This document shows, in pieces, positions 18,549 through 27,543 of a stretch of DNA of 64,000 bases. The DNA is from Planococcus maritimus (GTDB lineage: Bacteria > Bacillota > Bacilli > Bacillales_A > Planococcaceae), in NCBI RefSeq assembly GCF_001592825.1, contig NZ_LTZG01000001.1, forward strand, positions 1,054,001-1,118,000, read 5' to 3'. The notes under the pieces were generated by a model that was not told where the DNA came from, did no database searches, and worked only from the letters and a program-made list of their open reading frames with translations. The stretch's first letter is position 1. Each line of letters begins with the position of its first letter. The translations under genes were made by a program, and so were the position numbers.

Positions 18549-19823
18549 TTATTGTCTTTTGACTGAGTTTTCGCTAACGGTTTCTGCCTCTTCGGGTTCA
18601 GCCATTTTCGTAATGGTTAAACGTTCGATTCGGTTTCTGTCCATTTTGTTTACGATCACATGCAAGTTCTCGTAAGTAAATTCCTCGCCGGCCTCTGGCA
18701 CATGGCCGAGTTGCTGCATGACAAAGCCCGCAATCGTATCATGGTCTTCCGGTACTTCGATCCCAAACATTTCATTGACATCTTCAATTTCTAGGCGGCC
18801 ATGACAAGACAATTGGCTATCGTTGATTTCAAAAACCAATTCGTCATCTTCATCGTCTGTCTCGTCTTCAATATCCTGCCCAATCATTTCCTCGATAATG
18901 TCTTCGTGCGTGACAATCCCGAGCGTTCCGCCGTATTCATCCAGAATGACAGCCATGTGCTTTTTCTTTGCCATCATTAATTTGAAAACTTTCTCGACGC
19001 TTACTGACTGTACGACGAACAATGGATTATCGTCCATCAATTCCACCAGATTCAAGTTCGGATTCATCGACCACTCAATCAGCTTTTTGGAATAAAACAG
19101 GCCAACGACATTGTCCATGCTTTCTTCGTAGACTGGGTAGCGCGTATACGAGGAATCCAAAATCAAGTCACGGACTTCTTCGTAAGTCATCTCGATGGAA
19201 ATGCCGACTGTGTCCGTACGGTGTGTCGACATTACGTCCGATACGTCTTTATGCGGAAAATCGAGTACGCCTTTGATGCGCTCTGATTCGTCTGCTTCAA
19301 ACGTCCCTTCAGTTGACGCGATATCAACCATCGTGCGCAGTTCTTCTTTGGTCATCGTCGCTTCTTTAACGCTGCCTTTGGAAATGATACGGATGAAGAT
19401 ATTCGTGAACTGGGCGAGCAACCATGTCAGTGGTTTAAAGAGCACGACCAAAAACCCGATGACCGGCGCTACAATATAAGCGATTTTATCTGCGAACGTC
19501 GCTGCAATGGTTTTCGGCAACACTTCCCCGAAAATAATCAGGATAATCGTCAAGATGGCTGTCGCAAGCCCGACCTCCCATCCTTCTGTGATGGCAATGG
19601 TCGTGACGAGCGTAGGCAGCATGATATTGGATATATTATTACCGATCAAAATAGTCGTGATCATCCGGTCCGGCTTCGCGATTAATTTCTCGAGCTTCTG
19701 GGCTTTGACGTCCCCTTGCTCCGCGCGAAGATGGACCTTCATCCTATTAACTGCCGTGAGCGCCGTTTCGCTTCCCGACAGGAAAAACGACATGATCAGA
19801 AATAATGCCAATGCGATAAACAA
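18549..19823 (-). CDS. CNNM/CorC (HlyC) family transporter with CBS domains
   Basis: This protein of about 424 aa has an N-terminal CNNM membrane domain with the SGSETALTAVNR signature, four helices, a CBS pair (VMSTHRTDTVGI..., LDEYGGTLGIVTHEDIIEE) and a C-terminal CorC_HlyC domain (GFVMQQLGHVPEAGEEF). Members are Mg2+ or Na+/Mg2+ transporters. An in-frame ATG at 19881-19883 overlaps the promoter -10, so I chose TTG at 19821-19823, which has GGAGG 8 nt upstream. It is divergent from the M20 dipeptidase. Confidence 0.87.
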   Translation of the reverse strand: MFIALALFLIMSFFLSGSETALTAVNRMKVHLRAEQGDVKAQKLEKLIAKPDRMITTILIGNNISNIMLPTLVTTIAITEGWEVGLATAILTIILIIFGEVLPKTIAATFADKIAYIVAPVIGFLVVLFKPLTWLLAQFTNIFIRIISKGSVKEATMTKEELRTMVDIASTEGTFEADESERIKGVLDFPHKDVSDVMSTHRTDTVGISIEMTYEEVRDLILDSSYTRYPVYEESMDNVVGLFYSKKLIEWSMNPNLNLVELMDDNPLFVVQSVSVEKVFKLMMAKKKHMAVILDEYGGTLGIVTHEDIIEEMIGQDIEDETDDEDDELVFEINDSQLSCHGRLEIEDVNEMFGIEVPEDHDTIAGFVMQQLGHVPEAGEEFTYENLHVIVNKMDRNRIERLTITKMAEPEEAETVSENSVKRQ

Positions 19824-19878
19824 ATTTACTTCCTCCAGTAAAATACCTATAAAATTTTTTCGAACTGTTTCCGTATTA

Positions 19879-19912
19879 TCCATAATACCACAGCAATTTT
19901 CCTCTTGTCGAA
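19879..19912 (-). promoter_or_regulatory. Promoter of the CNNM gene
   Basis: The minus strand has -35 TCGACA, an 18-bp spacer and the extended -10 TGG-TATTAT. This hexamer overlaps an in-frame ATG, so transcripts begin downstream of it. Confidence 0.6.
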
Positions 19913-19924
19913 AAGGACAACTTA

Positions 19925-19940
19925 GCTATGCTATAATTTC
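19925..19940 (+). promoter_or_regulatory. Extended -10 promoter of the M20 dipeptidase
   Basis: TGC-TATAAT on the plus strand, about 35 nt before the start codon, with no clear -35. Confidence 0.6.
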
Positions 19941-19973
19941 CACATACTAAAAATACTGGAAAGCAGGGATTTT

Positions 19974-21350
19974 ATGAACGCCACTCAAATCGATAAGTAC
20001 TTCAAAGATCACCGCCAGGCCCATCTCGAAGAATTGAAAAGCTTTTTGCGCATTCCATCGGTCAGCTCTTTGTCCGAACACAAAGCCGATATGCAAAAAG
20101 GCGCAGAATGGCTGATAAAATCATTGACCAAAGCAGGCCTTGAAAATGCCAGCATCGACGAAACTGACGGCCATCCGGTAGTCTACGCTGACTGGCTCCA
20201 CGCAGAGGGCAAGCCGACAATTTTGGTCTACGGCCATTACGATGTCCAACCGGTCGATCCGCTCCATTTATGGGAAACACCGCCCTTTGATCCGCATGTC
20301 CGAGACAATAAATTATACGCACGCGGCGCAAGCGATGATAAAGGCCAAGTGTTCATGCACGTGAAAGCTGTGGAAGCTTTGCTCAACTTAAACGGCGAAC
20401 TTCCCGTCAATATTAAATTCATCCTTGAAGGCGAAGAAGAAATCGGCAGCCCAAGCTTGCCGAAATACGTCGAAGACAATAAGGAAAAACTCGATGCCGA
20501 CATCATTGTCATTTCCGATACCGGCATGCAAGGGCCAGGGCGTCCGGCTGTCTGTTACGGGCTGCGCGGACTTGCCGGCATCCAAATTGATGTCAACGGA
20601 CCTAAAGGCGACTTGCACTCCGGTCTTTACGGCGGCGCTGTTCAAAATCCACTGCACGCCATAGTGGAAATTTTGGAGTCGTTCCGCGACAAAGAAGGCG
20701 TCATTCAAGTTGAAGGTTTCTACGACGATGTGCGCCCCGTTTCTGACGAAGAACGCGCAGAATTCGCCGCACTCGATTTCGACTTGGAAAACGAAAAGCA
20801 GGCAATCGGCATTTCAGAAGATTTCGGCGAGCAAGGGTATTCCTTCGTCGAGCGTACATGGATTCGCCCGACACTTGAAGTCAATGGCATCACCGGCGGA
20901 TTTGCCGGCGAAGGTATCAAGACCGTTTTACCAGCGGAGGCCAGCTCGAAAATCACGTGCCGGCTTGTTCCTGACCAAGATCCGGATGACATCATCGCTA
21001 AATTGAAAGCGCATGTCGAAGCGCATAAACCTGCTGGCGTTTCGGTCACCATCACTGAATTCGATAAAGGCAAACCATTCCTGACGCCCTATGATCATCC
21101 AGCCATCCAGGCAGCGGGCCGTTCTTATGAAAAAGTCTACCAAGTACCGACCGCGTTCACGCGCATGGGCGGATCGATCCCGATCGTCGCCGCGTTTGAT
21201 GAAATTCTTGGATTCCCTGTGGTCTTGATGGGCTTCGGGCTGGCATCAGAAAACTTCCATGCGCCGAATGAACACTTCCATTTGGAGAATTTCGATAAAG
21301 GTCTCCGCGTTATCAGCGATTATTTATTTGAAGCATCCGCACTTTCCTAA
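19974..21350 (+). CDS. M20-family dipeptidase
   Basis: The 458-aa zinc peptidase resembles the cytosolic non-specific dipeptidase/ArgE-DapE group. Metal-binding motifs are GHYDVQP near residue 87, the bridging aspartate in ARGASDDKGQ near 119, EGEEEIGS near 153 with the catalytic glutamate, ISDTG near 180 and the C-terminal histidine in SENFHAPNEHF near 428. A lid domain lies between about 190 and 310 (LHSGLYGG). It should cleave dipeptides in the cytosol. The ribosome binding site is AAGCAGGG. It is likely monocistronic, divergent from the CNNM gene. Confidence 0.9.
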   Translation: MNATQIDKYFKDHRQAHLEELKSFLRIPSVSSLSEHKADMQKGAEWLIKSLTKAGLENASIDETDGHPVVYADWLHAEGKPTILVYGHYDVQPVDPLHLWETPPFDPHVRDNKLYARGASDDKGQVFMHVKAVEALLNLNGELPVNIKFILEGEEEIGSPSLPKYVEDNKEKLDADIIVISDTGMQGPGRPAVCYGLRGLAGIQIDVNGPKGDLHSGLYGGAVQNPLHAIVEILESFRDKEGVIQVEGFYDDVRPVSDEERAEFAALDFDLENEKQAIGISEDFGEQGYSFVERTWIRPTLEVNGITGGFAGEGIKTVLPAEASSKITCRLVPDQDPDDIIAKLKAHVEAHKPAGVSVTITEFDKGKPFLTPYDHPAIQAAGRSYEKVYQVPTAFTRMGGSIPIVAAFDEILGFPVVLMGFGLASENFHAPNEHFHLENFDKGLRVISDYLFEASALS

Positions 21351-21360
21351 GAAAACTCAT

Positions 21361-21392
21361 TGGCCTTCCCGAACCGGGGAGGCCATTCATGT
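21361..21392 (+). terminator. Probable terminator after the dipeptidase gene
   Basis: TGGCCTTCCC-gaacc-GGGGAGGCCA forms a stem with one wobble pair. The T tract is weak (TTCATGTT), so read-through into plsY is possible. Confidence 0.5.
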
Positions 21393-21425
21393 TCTGGGCG
21401 AGACTTAATGTGTTGGAGGGATACG

Positions 21426-22001
21426 ATGGTTATTTTGTATTGGATATCGGCTTATTTGCTTGGCACTTTTTTGACTGCCTTATGGATAGGGAAATGGAAA
21501 GGTGTAGACTTGGCTTCTTCGGGCAGCGGCAATCCAGGCGCCCGCAACGCCTTATCCGTACTTGGACACAGGGCGTCGTTTTTAGTGTTTCTTGGCGATT
21601 TCTTAAAAGGTTCGGCCGTCGTATGGGCAGGACTTTGGCTGGAATTTTCTTTAGTGGCCGTGGCAGTGGCCGGATTGCTTGCAGTCGTCGGCCATATTTA
21701 CCCACTCTGGCGCAAAGGCCGCGGCGGAAAAGGCATCTCGACTTTTGCCGGTGTAACATTTTGGCTGACACCTGATTTGTTTTTAGCGATGCTCGTCTTG
21801 TCATTCGCTTTTTACCCGTGGCTGAAAAGCGCCACTTTGTCGATGCTCGCTGGCTTCAGCGCGTTTTTCGCTGTCGCATTTGCCCTTCAGGTACAATCGG
21901 TCGTATGGCCGCTGTTTCTTGCCATAATTGTTATTGTAATTCGTCATAAAGAAAACTTGAAAGTTTCACTGGAAAAACGTTTTCCTGCCAAGAAAGCCTG
22001 A
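21426..22001 (+). CDS. plsY: Glycerol-3-phosphate acyltransferase PlsY-family protein
   Basis: The 191-aa integral membrane protein has about five helices. It transfers acyl from acyl-phosphate to glycerol-3-phosphate, the first step of phospholipid synthesis. PlsY motifs are SGSGNPGARN near residue 34, GDFLKG near 62 and KGRGGKGISTFAG near 98. ATG at 21426 is preceded by GGAGGG; the longer open frame upstream has no start signal. The sequence is somewhat divergent, so it could be a second copy beside a canonical plsY elsewhere. Confidence 0.86.
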   Translation: MVILYWISAYLLGTFLTALWIGKWKGVDLASSGSGNPGARNALSVLGHRASFLVFLGDFLKGSAVVWAGLWLEFSLVAVAVAGLLAVVGHIYPLWRKGRGGKGISTFAGVTFWLTPDLFLAMLVLSFAFYPWLKSATLSMLAGFSAFFAVAFALQVQSVVWPLFLAIIVIVIRHKENLKVSLEKRFPAKKA

Positions 22002-22102
22002 TTTCCTGGTTTTACAGTTTTTTATTGAAGAAAGCTAGGACCATATTATTATCCGTGTTATAGTTTTATTATTCAAAATACTCGATAGATAGGGGTTTTC
22101 AG

Positions 22103-22966
22103 ATGAAAAAACCAATTGCATGGATCATGGATACAACCGGCTATGTCACAGATGAATTCAAATCACACCCTGATGTCTATATTGTCCCGCTGAATATCCA
22201 TTTCGGCTCGGAAGAATTTATCGATGACGGCATCGACCTGTCCAACGATGAACTATATGCGCGCATGAAAAGTTCAAAGGATTTCCCGAAAACTTCACAG
22301 CCCTCGGCAGGAAAATTCGCGGAACTTTATGAAAAACTGAAAGAAGAATACGAATGTGCCGTTGCTGTCCATGCCTCGGCCAAATTGAGCGGTACCATTG
22401 CTTCTTCTATGACCGGTGCTGAAATGACGGAATTCAAGGTTTACACCGTGGATTCACTCGCTTTGTCGTACGGCTTATCTGGACTTCTTGAACGCGGATT
22501 AGCGCTTCAGGATCAAGGGTATTCCGCAGAAGAAATTACTCAGCGCCTTGAGCAGGAAACGACCGATTTCCGCAATTTCATCCTGATCGGCAACTTAAGC
22601 CAATTGTACAAAGGCGGACGGATGAGCGGAGCGCAGTATTACATCGGCAGCGTACTGAAAATCAAACCCATTGTCCAGATTACCGAGAAAGGTGAACTTG
22701 AACCGATTGACAAAGTGCGTTCACACAAGAAAGCGCTAGCTTATCTTTTAGACCGTGCAAAATCCGATCATGAAAAATACGGCATCCCCTATTTCCAAAT
22801 CATGCACGGACACATCCCTGAACAGGCAGAAGAGCTAAAGGCAGAGCTGCTCAAATTCGCCCCAGAAGCGAACGTACTGATCGGCAATTTGAGTTCGTCG
22901 CTCGCCGTCCATGCCGGAGAAGGTACGCTGGCATTTATGTGGAGAAGGCCACCCGCTTCCGTATAA
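22103..22966 (+). CDS. DegV-family fatty-acid-binding protein
   Basis: The 287-aa protein has the DegV fold: an N-terminal domain starting KKPIAWIMDTTGYVTDEF, the conserved KTSQPSAGKFAELYEKL near residue 61, SAKLSGTIASS near 91, the linker VDSLALSYGLSG near 114, and LSQLYKGGRMS near 161. DegV proteins such as FakB bind fatty acids for phosphorylation by FakA, feeding acyl-phosphate to PlsX/PlsY. Its place just after plsY fits that route. The ribosome binding site is AGGGG. The C-terminus (HAGEGTLAFMW) is slightly unusual but complete. Confidence 0.88.
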   Translation: MKKPIAWIMDTTGYVTDEFKSHPDVYIVPLNIHFGSEEFIDDGIDLSNDELYARMKSSKDFPKTSQPSAGKFAELYEKLKEEYECAVAVHASAKLSGTIASSMTGAEMTEFKVYTVDSLALSYGLSGLLERGLALQDQGYSAEEITQRLEQETTDFRNFILIGNLSQLYKGGRMSGAQYYIGSVLKIKPIVQITEKGELEPIDKVRSHKKALAYLLDRAKSDHEKYGIPYFQIMHGHIPEQAEELKAELLKFAPEANVLIGNLSSSLAVHAGEGTLAFMWRRPPASV

Positions 22967-23065
22967 TAAAACCTTAGTCTTTGGTCCTGTTTCGTAGCAT
23001 TTTTCCGGGAAAACGCGGGAATTTCTGATACAATAAGGGCATTAGAAGACAACGAGGTGGATTCA

Positions 23066-24085
23066 ATGCAACATGTGGAACGCGAACTGACAGAATACGT
23101 GAAACTATGCGATGCGAAAGGCCAATTGAATCCAAACGCTATTGGATACGCCAAGAAACCGATCATTGAATGCAATTTAACGGGCAATTTCATGCGCAAG
23201 AAAAAATGGAATTACTGGTGCGTGTTCGGGGACGAAATCGTTTTTTCAGCTACCATCTGCCATCTGGATTATGCTGCACTTTGCTTTGTATATTTCCTTA
23301 ATTACGAAACGCAGCGTTTTTTTGAAAAGACCGTCATGGTGCCGTATTCCAGGAATTTATGCTTATCGGAAAGCGTGCTCGACAGCTCGCATTTCCATAC
23401 TTCCGACATATTTGTCCATTCCACCTTTGAAAAAGGCAACACACGCTTAGTCGTCAGCATTCCGGATTTCGATGGGGAGAAATTGCATGCCTCGCTTTCC
23501 ATTGCGCATCCGGCTGAGATGGAATCGCTGAACGTCGTTGTTCCATGGAATCGGCAAACCTTCCAATTCACGGCGAAGCACCATGCACTGCCGACAAATG
23601 GGACCGTCCAAATCGGGCCCACCCGTTATGATTTCGATGAAATGGACAGTTTCTCCGTTTTGGACTACGGTCGGGGCGTTTGGCCGCGCACCACTGTCTG
23701 GAATTGGGGCATGGCTTCCCAGCGTTCACTTGGAAAAGTGATCGGGCTGAATTTCGGAGGCAAATGGACGGACGGCACGGGGATGACGGAGAATGCCTTT
23801 TTCGTCAATGGCCGCATGACCAAAATCAGCGAAGACGTCATTTTCCGCTACGATAAAAAAGATTTCAAAAAACCGTGGCTGATTCACACGAAATTGACCG
23901 ACGATGTCAAATTAACTTTTACGCCTTTCTACGAGCGTGTCTCAAAATCGGATGCGCGGCTTGTGAAATCCGAAGTCCATCAATTGTTCGGATATTATAA
24001 TGGCTATGTCCGTTATGCAGATGGCAAAAAGTTAAAAATCCACCAATTGCTTGGCTCTGCAGAAGAGCATTACGCCAAATGGTGA
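23066..24085 (+). CDS. DUF2804-family protein
   Basis: This 339-aa soluble protein is of the DUF2804 family: it contains KKKWNYWCVFGD near residue 45 and FSVLDYGRGVWPRTTVWNWGMAS near 198, with a beta-rich, lipocalin-like pattern throughout. No function is established for the family. ATG at 23066 is preferred because GAGGTG lies 6 nt upstream; GTG at 23057 is an alternative. An extended -10 (TGA-TACAAT) precedes it and a strong terminator follows, so it is monocistronic. Confidence 0.8.
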   Translation: MQHVERELTEYVKLCDAKGQLNPNAIGYAKKPIIECNLTGNFMRKKKWNYWCVFGDEIVFSATICHLDYAALCFVYFLNYETQRFFEKTVMVPYSRNLCLSESVLDSSHFHTSDIFVHSTFEKGNTRLVVSIPDFDGEKLHASLSIAHPAEMESLNVVVPWNRQTFQFTAKHHALPTNGTVQIGPTRYDFDEMDSFSVLDYGRGVWPRTTVWNWGMASQRSLGKVIGLNFGGKWTDGTGMTENAFFVNGRMTKISEDVIFRYDKKDFKKPWLIHTKLTDDVKLTFTPFYERVSKSDARLVKSEVHQLFGYYNGYVRYADGKKLKIHQLLGSAEEHYAKW

Positions 24086-24091
24086 TCTAAC

Positions 24092-24142
24092 CCAAAACCG
24101 CCCAGCGGCTGTCGATCAGACAGCTACTGGGCGGTTTTTTCA
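24092..24142 (+). terminator. Intrinsic terminator of the DUF2804 gene
   Basis: AAAACCGCCCAG..GCTGTC and GACAGC..CTGGGCGGTTTTTT pair over about 16 bp. Confidence 0.9.
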
Positions 24143-24149
24143 CTATAAC

Positions 24150-24302
24150 TCATCTATTTTTTAACAAATGGCGATACCACGGCTGGCCTATGAAGAATAC
24201 AGGCACGAGTGACAATGCGGCAACGAATGGCCAGCTTACCTTATCGGTGAATCCCAAAGCGAGTGCAACAAGAATCCACATGCCAAGAGCGGTCTGTTTC
24301 AT
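24150..24302 (-). CDS. Small (50 aa) membrane protein coupled to the GDPD gene
   Basis: The reading frame starts MKQTALGMWILVALALG, continues FTDKVSWPFVAALSLVPVFF and ends QPWYRHLLKNR. It would form two short membrane helices with a basic tail. Its ATG overlaps the TGA of the upstream glycerophosphodiesterase gene (ATGA), a sign of translational coupling, and it ends just before the DUF2804 terminator. I do not recognise a family. Clean hydrophobic/charged partitioning and the overlap support it as real. Confidence 0.65.
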   Translation of the reverse strand: MKQTALGMWILVALALGFTDKVSWPFVAALSLVPVFFIGQPWYRHLLKNR

Positions 24303-25009
24303 GTGATTTCCTTCAACATTTTTTCCGGATAATCGGTAAAAATGCCCTTCACGCCAATGTCCCGTAATTGCTCGGTATAATCCAGCCGGTTGACCGTATA
24401 CACATAGACTTCACAGCCTTTATTAACTAGTTCTGCACCGTGGCGAAGCGCAAACGGCAAGGACAGATGAAGCCGTTTCGTTCCGACGGTTTCAGCATAA
24501 GCCGCCATATCCACCAAAATATTGGAAGCCAAAATAGCCCCTGTGACATTATGTTGCCCGGTCGCTTCCTGGACATCCAGATGATTGAACGAAGAAATGA
24601 CCAGCCGATTTTCTAGGCCATGGCTTACGGCAAGCTCGACCACTTTTTTCACCGCTCCTGGATAAGGGAAAATATCGGTTTTGAGCTCGACATTCAGGTC
24701 ATGCCAAGTTTCTGCAAACACTTCAAACACTTCGCCCAATGTGGGGATTGCAGTTCCAATCCATTTGTCTGCTTTCCAACTCCCCGCATCCAGCTGTTTC
24801 AATTCGGCAAGCGTCATATCTTTGACATAGCCTTTGCCATTCGTGGTGCGGTTCACTTTTTCATCATGGATAACGACGAGTTCCCCGTCTTTCGATAGGT
24901 GAACGTCCAGTTCCACTCCGTCAACCGGCAACATCGCCGCTTCTATAAAAGCAGGCAGTGTGTTTTCCGGGTGCGTGCCCGAACTTCCACGATGTGCAAA
25001 AATTTCCAT
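24299..25009 (-). CDS. Glycerophosphodiester phosphodiesterase
   Basis: The 236-aa cytosolic GDPD-family TIM-barrel protein hydrolyses glycerophosphodiesters to glycerol-3-phosphate and an alcohol. The catalytic signature HRGSSGTHPENTLPAF is at residues 6-21, followed by GVELDVHLSKDGELVVIHD (metal ligands) near 32-50, NVELKTD near 108 and VYTVN near 205. ATG at 25009 has AGGAGG upstream. No signal peptide is present, unlike secreted GlpQ. A 50-aa membrane protein overlaps its 3' end; kynA lies 17 nt upstream and may be co-transcribed. Confidence 0.92.
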   Translation of the reverse strand: MEIFAHRGSSGTHPENTLPAFIEAAMLPVDGVELDVHLSKDGELVVIHDEKVNRTTNGKGYVKDMTLAELKQLDAGSWKADKWIGTAIPTLGEVFEVFAETWHDLNVELKTDIFPYPGAVKKVVELAVSHGLENRLVISSFNHLDVQEATGQHNVTGAILASNILVDMAAYAETVGTKRLHLSLPFALRHGAELVNKGCEVYVYTVNRLDYTEQLRDIGVKGIFTDYPEKMLKEIT

Positions 25010-25026
25010 GAGCCAACCTCCTGCGT

Positions 25027-25881
25027 TTAAACGTCTGTCCGGATCTGCCAAAGTTCCGGGAAGAAATATTGATCCAATACTTTCTTCAAATAATTAACAC
25101 CTGATGAGCCGCCCGTCCCTGGCTTAAAGCCAATGATTCGTTCGACTGTTTTCATATGGCGAAAACGCCATTGCTGCAGACAGTCTTCAATATCGACCAA
25201 TTTCTCGGCCAATTGATACAATTCCCAATGCTCGTCGACGTTGCGGTACACTTCCTTCCAGGCTTTCCGGACGCTGTCATTCGACTCGTATACGGTGCTG
25301 ACGTCGCGCGCTAGCACATTATCATCAATCTCGAAACCACTGCGTGCCAATTTTTGAATCGCTGCATCGTATAACCCCGGTGCGTAGAAGGCTTTGGTTA
25401 ATTCCTCGTGCAAAGCAGGATCTTTTTCGTAAATGCTTAAGACATGCTTCGTTTTATACCCGAGCGCGAATTCGATCATGCGATATTGGTAGGATTGAAA
25501 ACCACTCGCATCGCCAAGGTCATCGCGGAATTCTAAGTACTCCGCAGGCGTCAAAGTCGACAAGACATCCCAGCCTTGGATAATCTGCGATTGGATGCGT
25601 GACACGCGCGCCAATTGCTTGAAGGCCGGTTGCAAATCATCCGCTTCAATATGGCGGATAGCTGCCGACAATTCGTGCAGGATCAGCTTCATCCACAGCT
25701 CAGAAACTTGATGGATGATGATGAAAAGCGATTCGTCGTGATGTCCGCTGGCGCTATGTTGTGCCGACAATATCTTATCGAGATGCAAGTATTCCCCGTA
25801 GGTCATGCTTTCCTTGAAGTCCGTACGGATATTTTGTTCTTCTGCGGCGGCGATGTTTTGCCCATTTTTATATTGATCCAT
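25027..25881 (-). CDS. kynA: Tryptophan 2,3-dioxygenase
   Basis: The 284-aa cytosolic haem enzyme opens the indole ring of tryptophan to N-formylkynurenine. Family motifs are [16 protein letters not shown] near residue 26, [18 protein letters not shown] near 54, [13 protein letters not shown] near 130 and the haem-ligand region [14 protein letters not shown] near 235. ATG at 25881 has GGAG 8 nt upstream. The other kynurenine genes (kynB, kynU) are not in the window; only a phosphodiesterase gene follows. A GTGCAA-N6-TTGCAC palindrome lies about 56 bp upstream. Confidence 0.95.
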   Translation of the reverse strand: MDQYKNGQNIAAAEEQNIRTDFKESMTYGEYLHLDKILSAQHSASGHHDESLFIIIHQVSELWMKLILHELSAAIRHIEADDLQPAFKQLARVSRIQSQIIQGWDVLSTLTPAEYLEFRDDLGDASGFQSYQYRMIEFALGYKTKHVLSIYEKDPALHEELTKAFYAPGLYDAAIQKLARSGFEIDDNVLARDVSTVYESNDSVRKAWKEVYRNVDEHWELYQLAEKLVDIEDCLQQWRFRHMKTVERIIGFKPGTGGSSGVNYLKKVLDQYFFPELWQIRTDV

Positions 25882-25936
25882 GAAAATGGCTCCATTCAAA
25901 CTCAGCTTGTGCTCGACTCTTCTTTTATTAAACATT

Positions 25937-25954
25937 GTGCAATACGTTTTGCAC
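25937..25954. promoter_or_regulatory. Palindrome GTGCAA-N6-TTGCAC between kynA and the YusW-like gene
   Basis: A perfect 18-bp inverted repeat in the divergent intergenic region, 56 bp from the kynA start. It is a candidate operator for kynA, for the lipoprotein gene, or for both. Confidence 0.45.
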
Positions 25955-26029
25955 GTTTGCGTTGCTTATCTCCCATAGATTCGGGAATAGAACTGGAAAT
26001 ACTTAAAATTGAAAGGGAGTTTTTGTACC

Positions 26030-26548
26030 ATGATGAAAAACAACAAGTTGATCTTCCCAGCTCTTATCATGTCCTCTGCACTTGCCCTAGCTGCTTGCGG
26101 CGACGACGAGGAAGTCACCCAACCTGTAACGGATGAGGCCTCTGAAGAAACGCCTGCGCCGGAAGCCGAATCGACTGAAGATGCTTCTCCAAGCGGCGAA
26201 GCAGAAGGAACTGCGGACGGCAAAACTTACGGATTCACTGACCTATCTGTTGAGGTCGATATGTCTGATCAGGATGAGGCCTTAGATTTCAGCTACGAAG
26301 AAGAGCGTGGTCAAGTAGAGGCCGAATACGAGAACAAGATCGACGGCGTGGACTTGACAGGCGATGATGCTTTCAATGAACTGGAACAAGGCTTGTCCCA
26401 GTTGGATTTAACCCCTGACACACCGGATGATGAAGTCATCAAACAAATTGTTGAAGCTTTCGGCATCGACGCTAGCTTTAAGAAAATCGAAATTGAAATA
26501 GATTACGCAGACGGGTCCGATAAAAATTACGAACAAACAAACCAATAA
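26030..26548 (+). CDS. YusW-like lipoprotein
   Basis: This 172-aa protein has a lipoprotein signal peptide with lipobox LALAAC (cysteine near residue 23), followed by a low-complexity, Glu/Pro/Thr-rich linker. A C-terminal YusW-like domain (YGFTDLSVEVDMSD..., IVEAFGIDASFKKIEIEIDYADG) follows. It should be anchored outside the membrane. Function is unknown for the family. The ribosome binding site AAAGGGAG precedes two adjacent ATG codons (26030 and 26033). It is divergent from kynA. Confidence 0.83.
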   Translation: MMKNNKLIFPALIMSSALALAACGDDEEVTQPVTDEASEETPAPEAESTEDASPSGEAEGTADGKTYGFTDLSVEVDMSDQDEALDFSYEEERGQVEAEYENKIDGVDLTGDDAFNELEQGLSQLDLTPDTPDDEVIKQIVEAFGIDASFKKIEIEIDYADGSDKNYEQTNQ

Positions 26549-26560
26549 GCTTAACACTTA

Positions 26561-26595
26561 ACTGTCCTGCGGATTGGCCGTTGGACGGTTTTTAT
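26561..26595 (+). terminator. Intrinsic terminator of the YusW-like gene
   Basis: ACTGTCC-N15-GGACGGT followed by TTTTAT; one wobble pair. Confidence 0.65.
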
Positions 26596-27446
26596 TGCAG
26601 CACGCGCTGCCAATAGGAAATGGTCGAGACTCTTGCAAAGCCTGCCTTCTCATAAACTGGCCAAGCCATATTGTCAGTATCTACTTCGACCAGCACACGT
26701 AACAAGTTTTTCTGATATGCTAGTTGACGTGCCCACTTCAAAAAGGCCTGCCCATGACCTGATCGTCGACTATCCGGCGAGACCGCAAGCGATGTCAGCC
26801 ACAAATCCCTATCTTCACTGCTCAATGTAGCCGTTGCCACAAGCTTGCCTTCCTGGCGCATCAAATAGATACGGCGTTCGGGGTCTTCCAAATTATGCTC
26901 AAGAACCTGAATGGCCGATTCGTCAAATGCCGCACGCAGCAGATTCACCAGTTCGTCTAAGTCTTTTTCTTGATAGGCCTCAATGACGATAGTTTCGGCA
27001 AGCTGATATGTAGAAAGCGGCTGCGCTTCAAACTGTAGCTCTTGGAAAGAACGCCCATATCCAAGGCTCTCTAACCAGCTATCTGACGCAATATGTTCTG
27101 TGAATGCCGCAAGTTCGCTTTCTGCTCCACGCTGCTCGAGCGAATGCTGAACGCCATCAGCCAATGCCGTTGCCAATCCAAGCCGACGGTAATCCGGCGA
27201 GACAAATGCCGACCATTCATAATGATGCAAACCGACGAGATCCGCTGCCGCCGCATAAGCGACCAATTCCCCGCTATCGGTATAAGCGAGCACCGCGAAT
27301 CCTTTCGCAAACGGTTTTTGCCATAATTCATTTTGCAGCAACATCCGGCATTGTTCTGGCTCGCCGTCAATCAGCTGCTCCATTTCCCCTGCAGTTTCCG
27401 CATCAATCGGAAACGACGCAATCGACAGGGATAATTCCATTTCCAT
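26592..27446 (-). CDS. Tandem GNAT N-acetyltransferase
   Basis: The 284-aa protein carries two GNAT folds. The first has VSPDYRRLGLATALADG near residue 83, and the second has VSPDSRRSGHGQAFLKWA near 222 with the C-terminal strand VEVDTDNMAWPVYEKAGF. Both show the R/Q-x-x-G-x-G/A acetyl-CoA loop, the second as RRSGHG. It should transfer an acetyl group to an amine of unknown identity. The start ATG at 27446 follows AAAGGCGGG; a second ATG two codons later is equally possible. It is probably monocistronic. Confidence 0.82.
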   Translation of the reverse strand: MEMELSLSIASFPIDAETAGEMEQLIDGEPEQCRMLLQNELWQKPFAKGFAVLAYTDSGELVAYAAAADLVGLHHYEWSAFVSPDYRRLGLATALADGVQHSLEQRGAESELAAFTEHIASDSWLESLGYGRSFQELQFEAQPLSTYQLAETIVIEAYQEKDLDELVNLLRAAFDESAIQVLEHNLEDPERRIYLMRQEGKLVATATLSSEDRDLWLTSLAVSPDSRRSGHGQAFLKWARQLAYQKNLLRVLVEVDTDNMAWPVYEKAGFARVSTISYWQRVLQ

Positions 27447-27543
27447 CCCGCCTTTCTTTTTCTTTTAATCATAACCGCCCACAGCGCTTGCCGCCACCCG
27501 GCTCCTGAAATTATGCTTTCCTTCACTGTCTCTTCATGAAAAA

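Noticed and set aside
22900-22966. Frameshift at the DegV C-terminus
   Set aside because: The last residues are unusual, but the domain is complete and the length is normal for the family.
25615-26136. 173-aa frame crossing the kynA promoter and lipoprotein start
   Set aside because: It overlaps two well supported genes and has no ribosome binding site.
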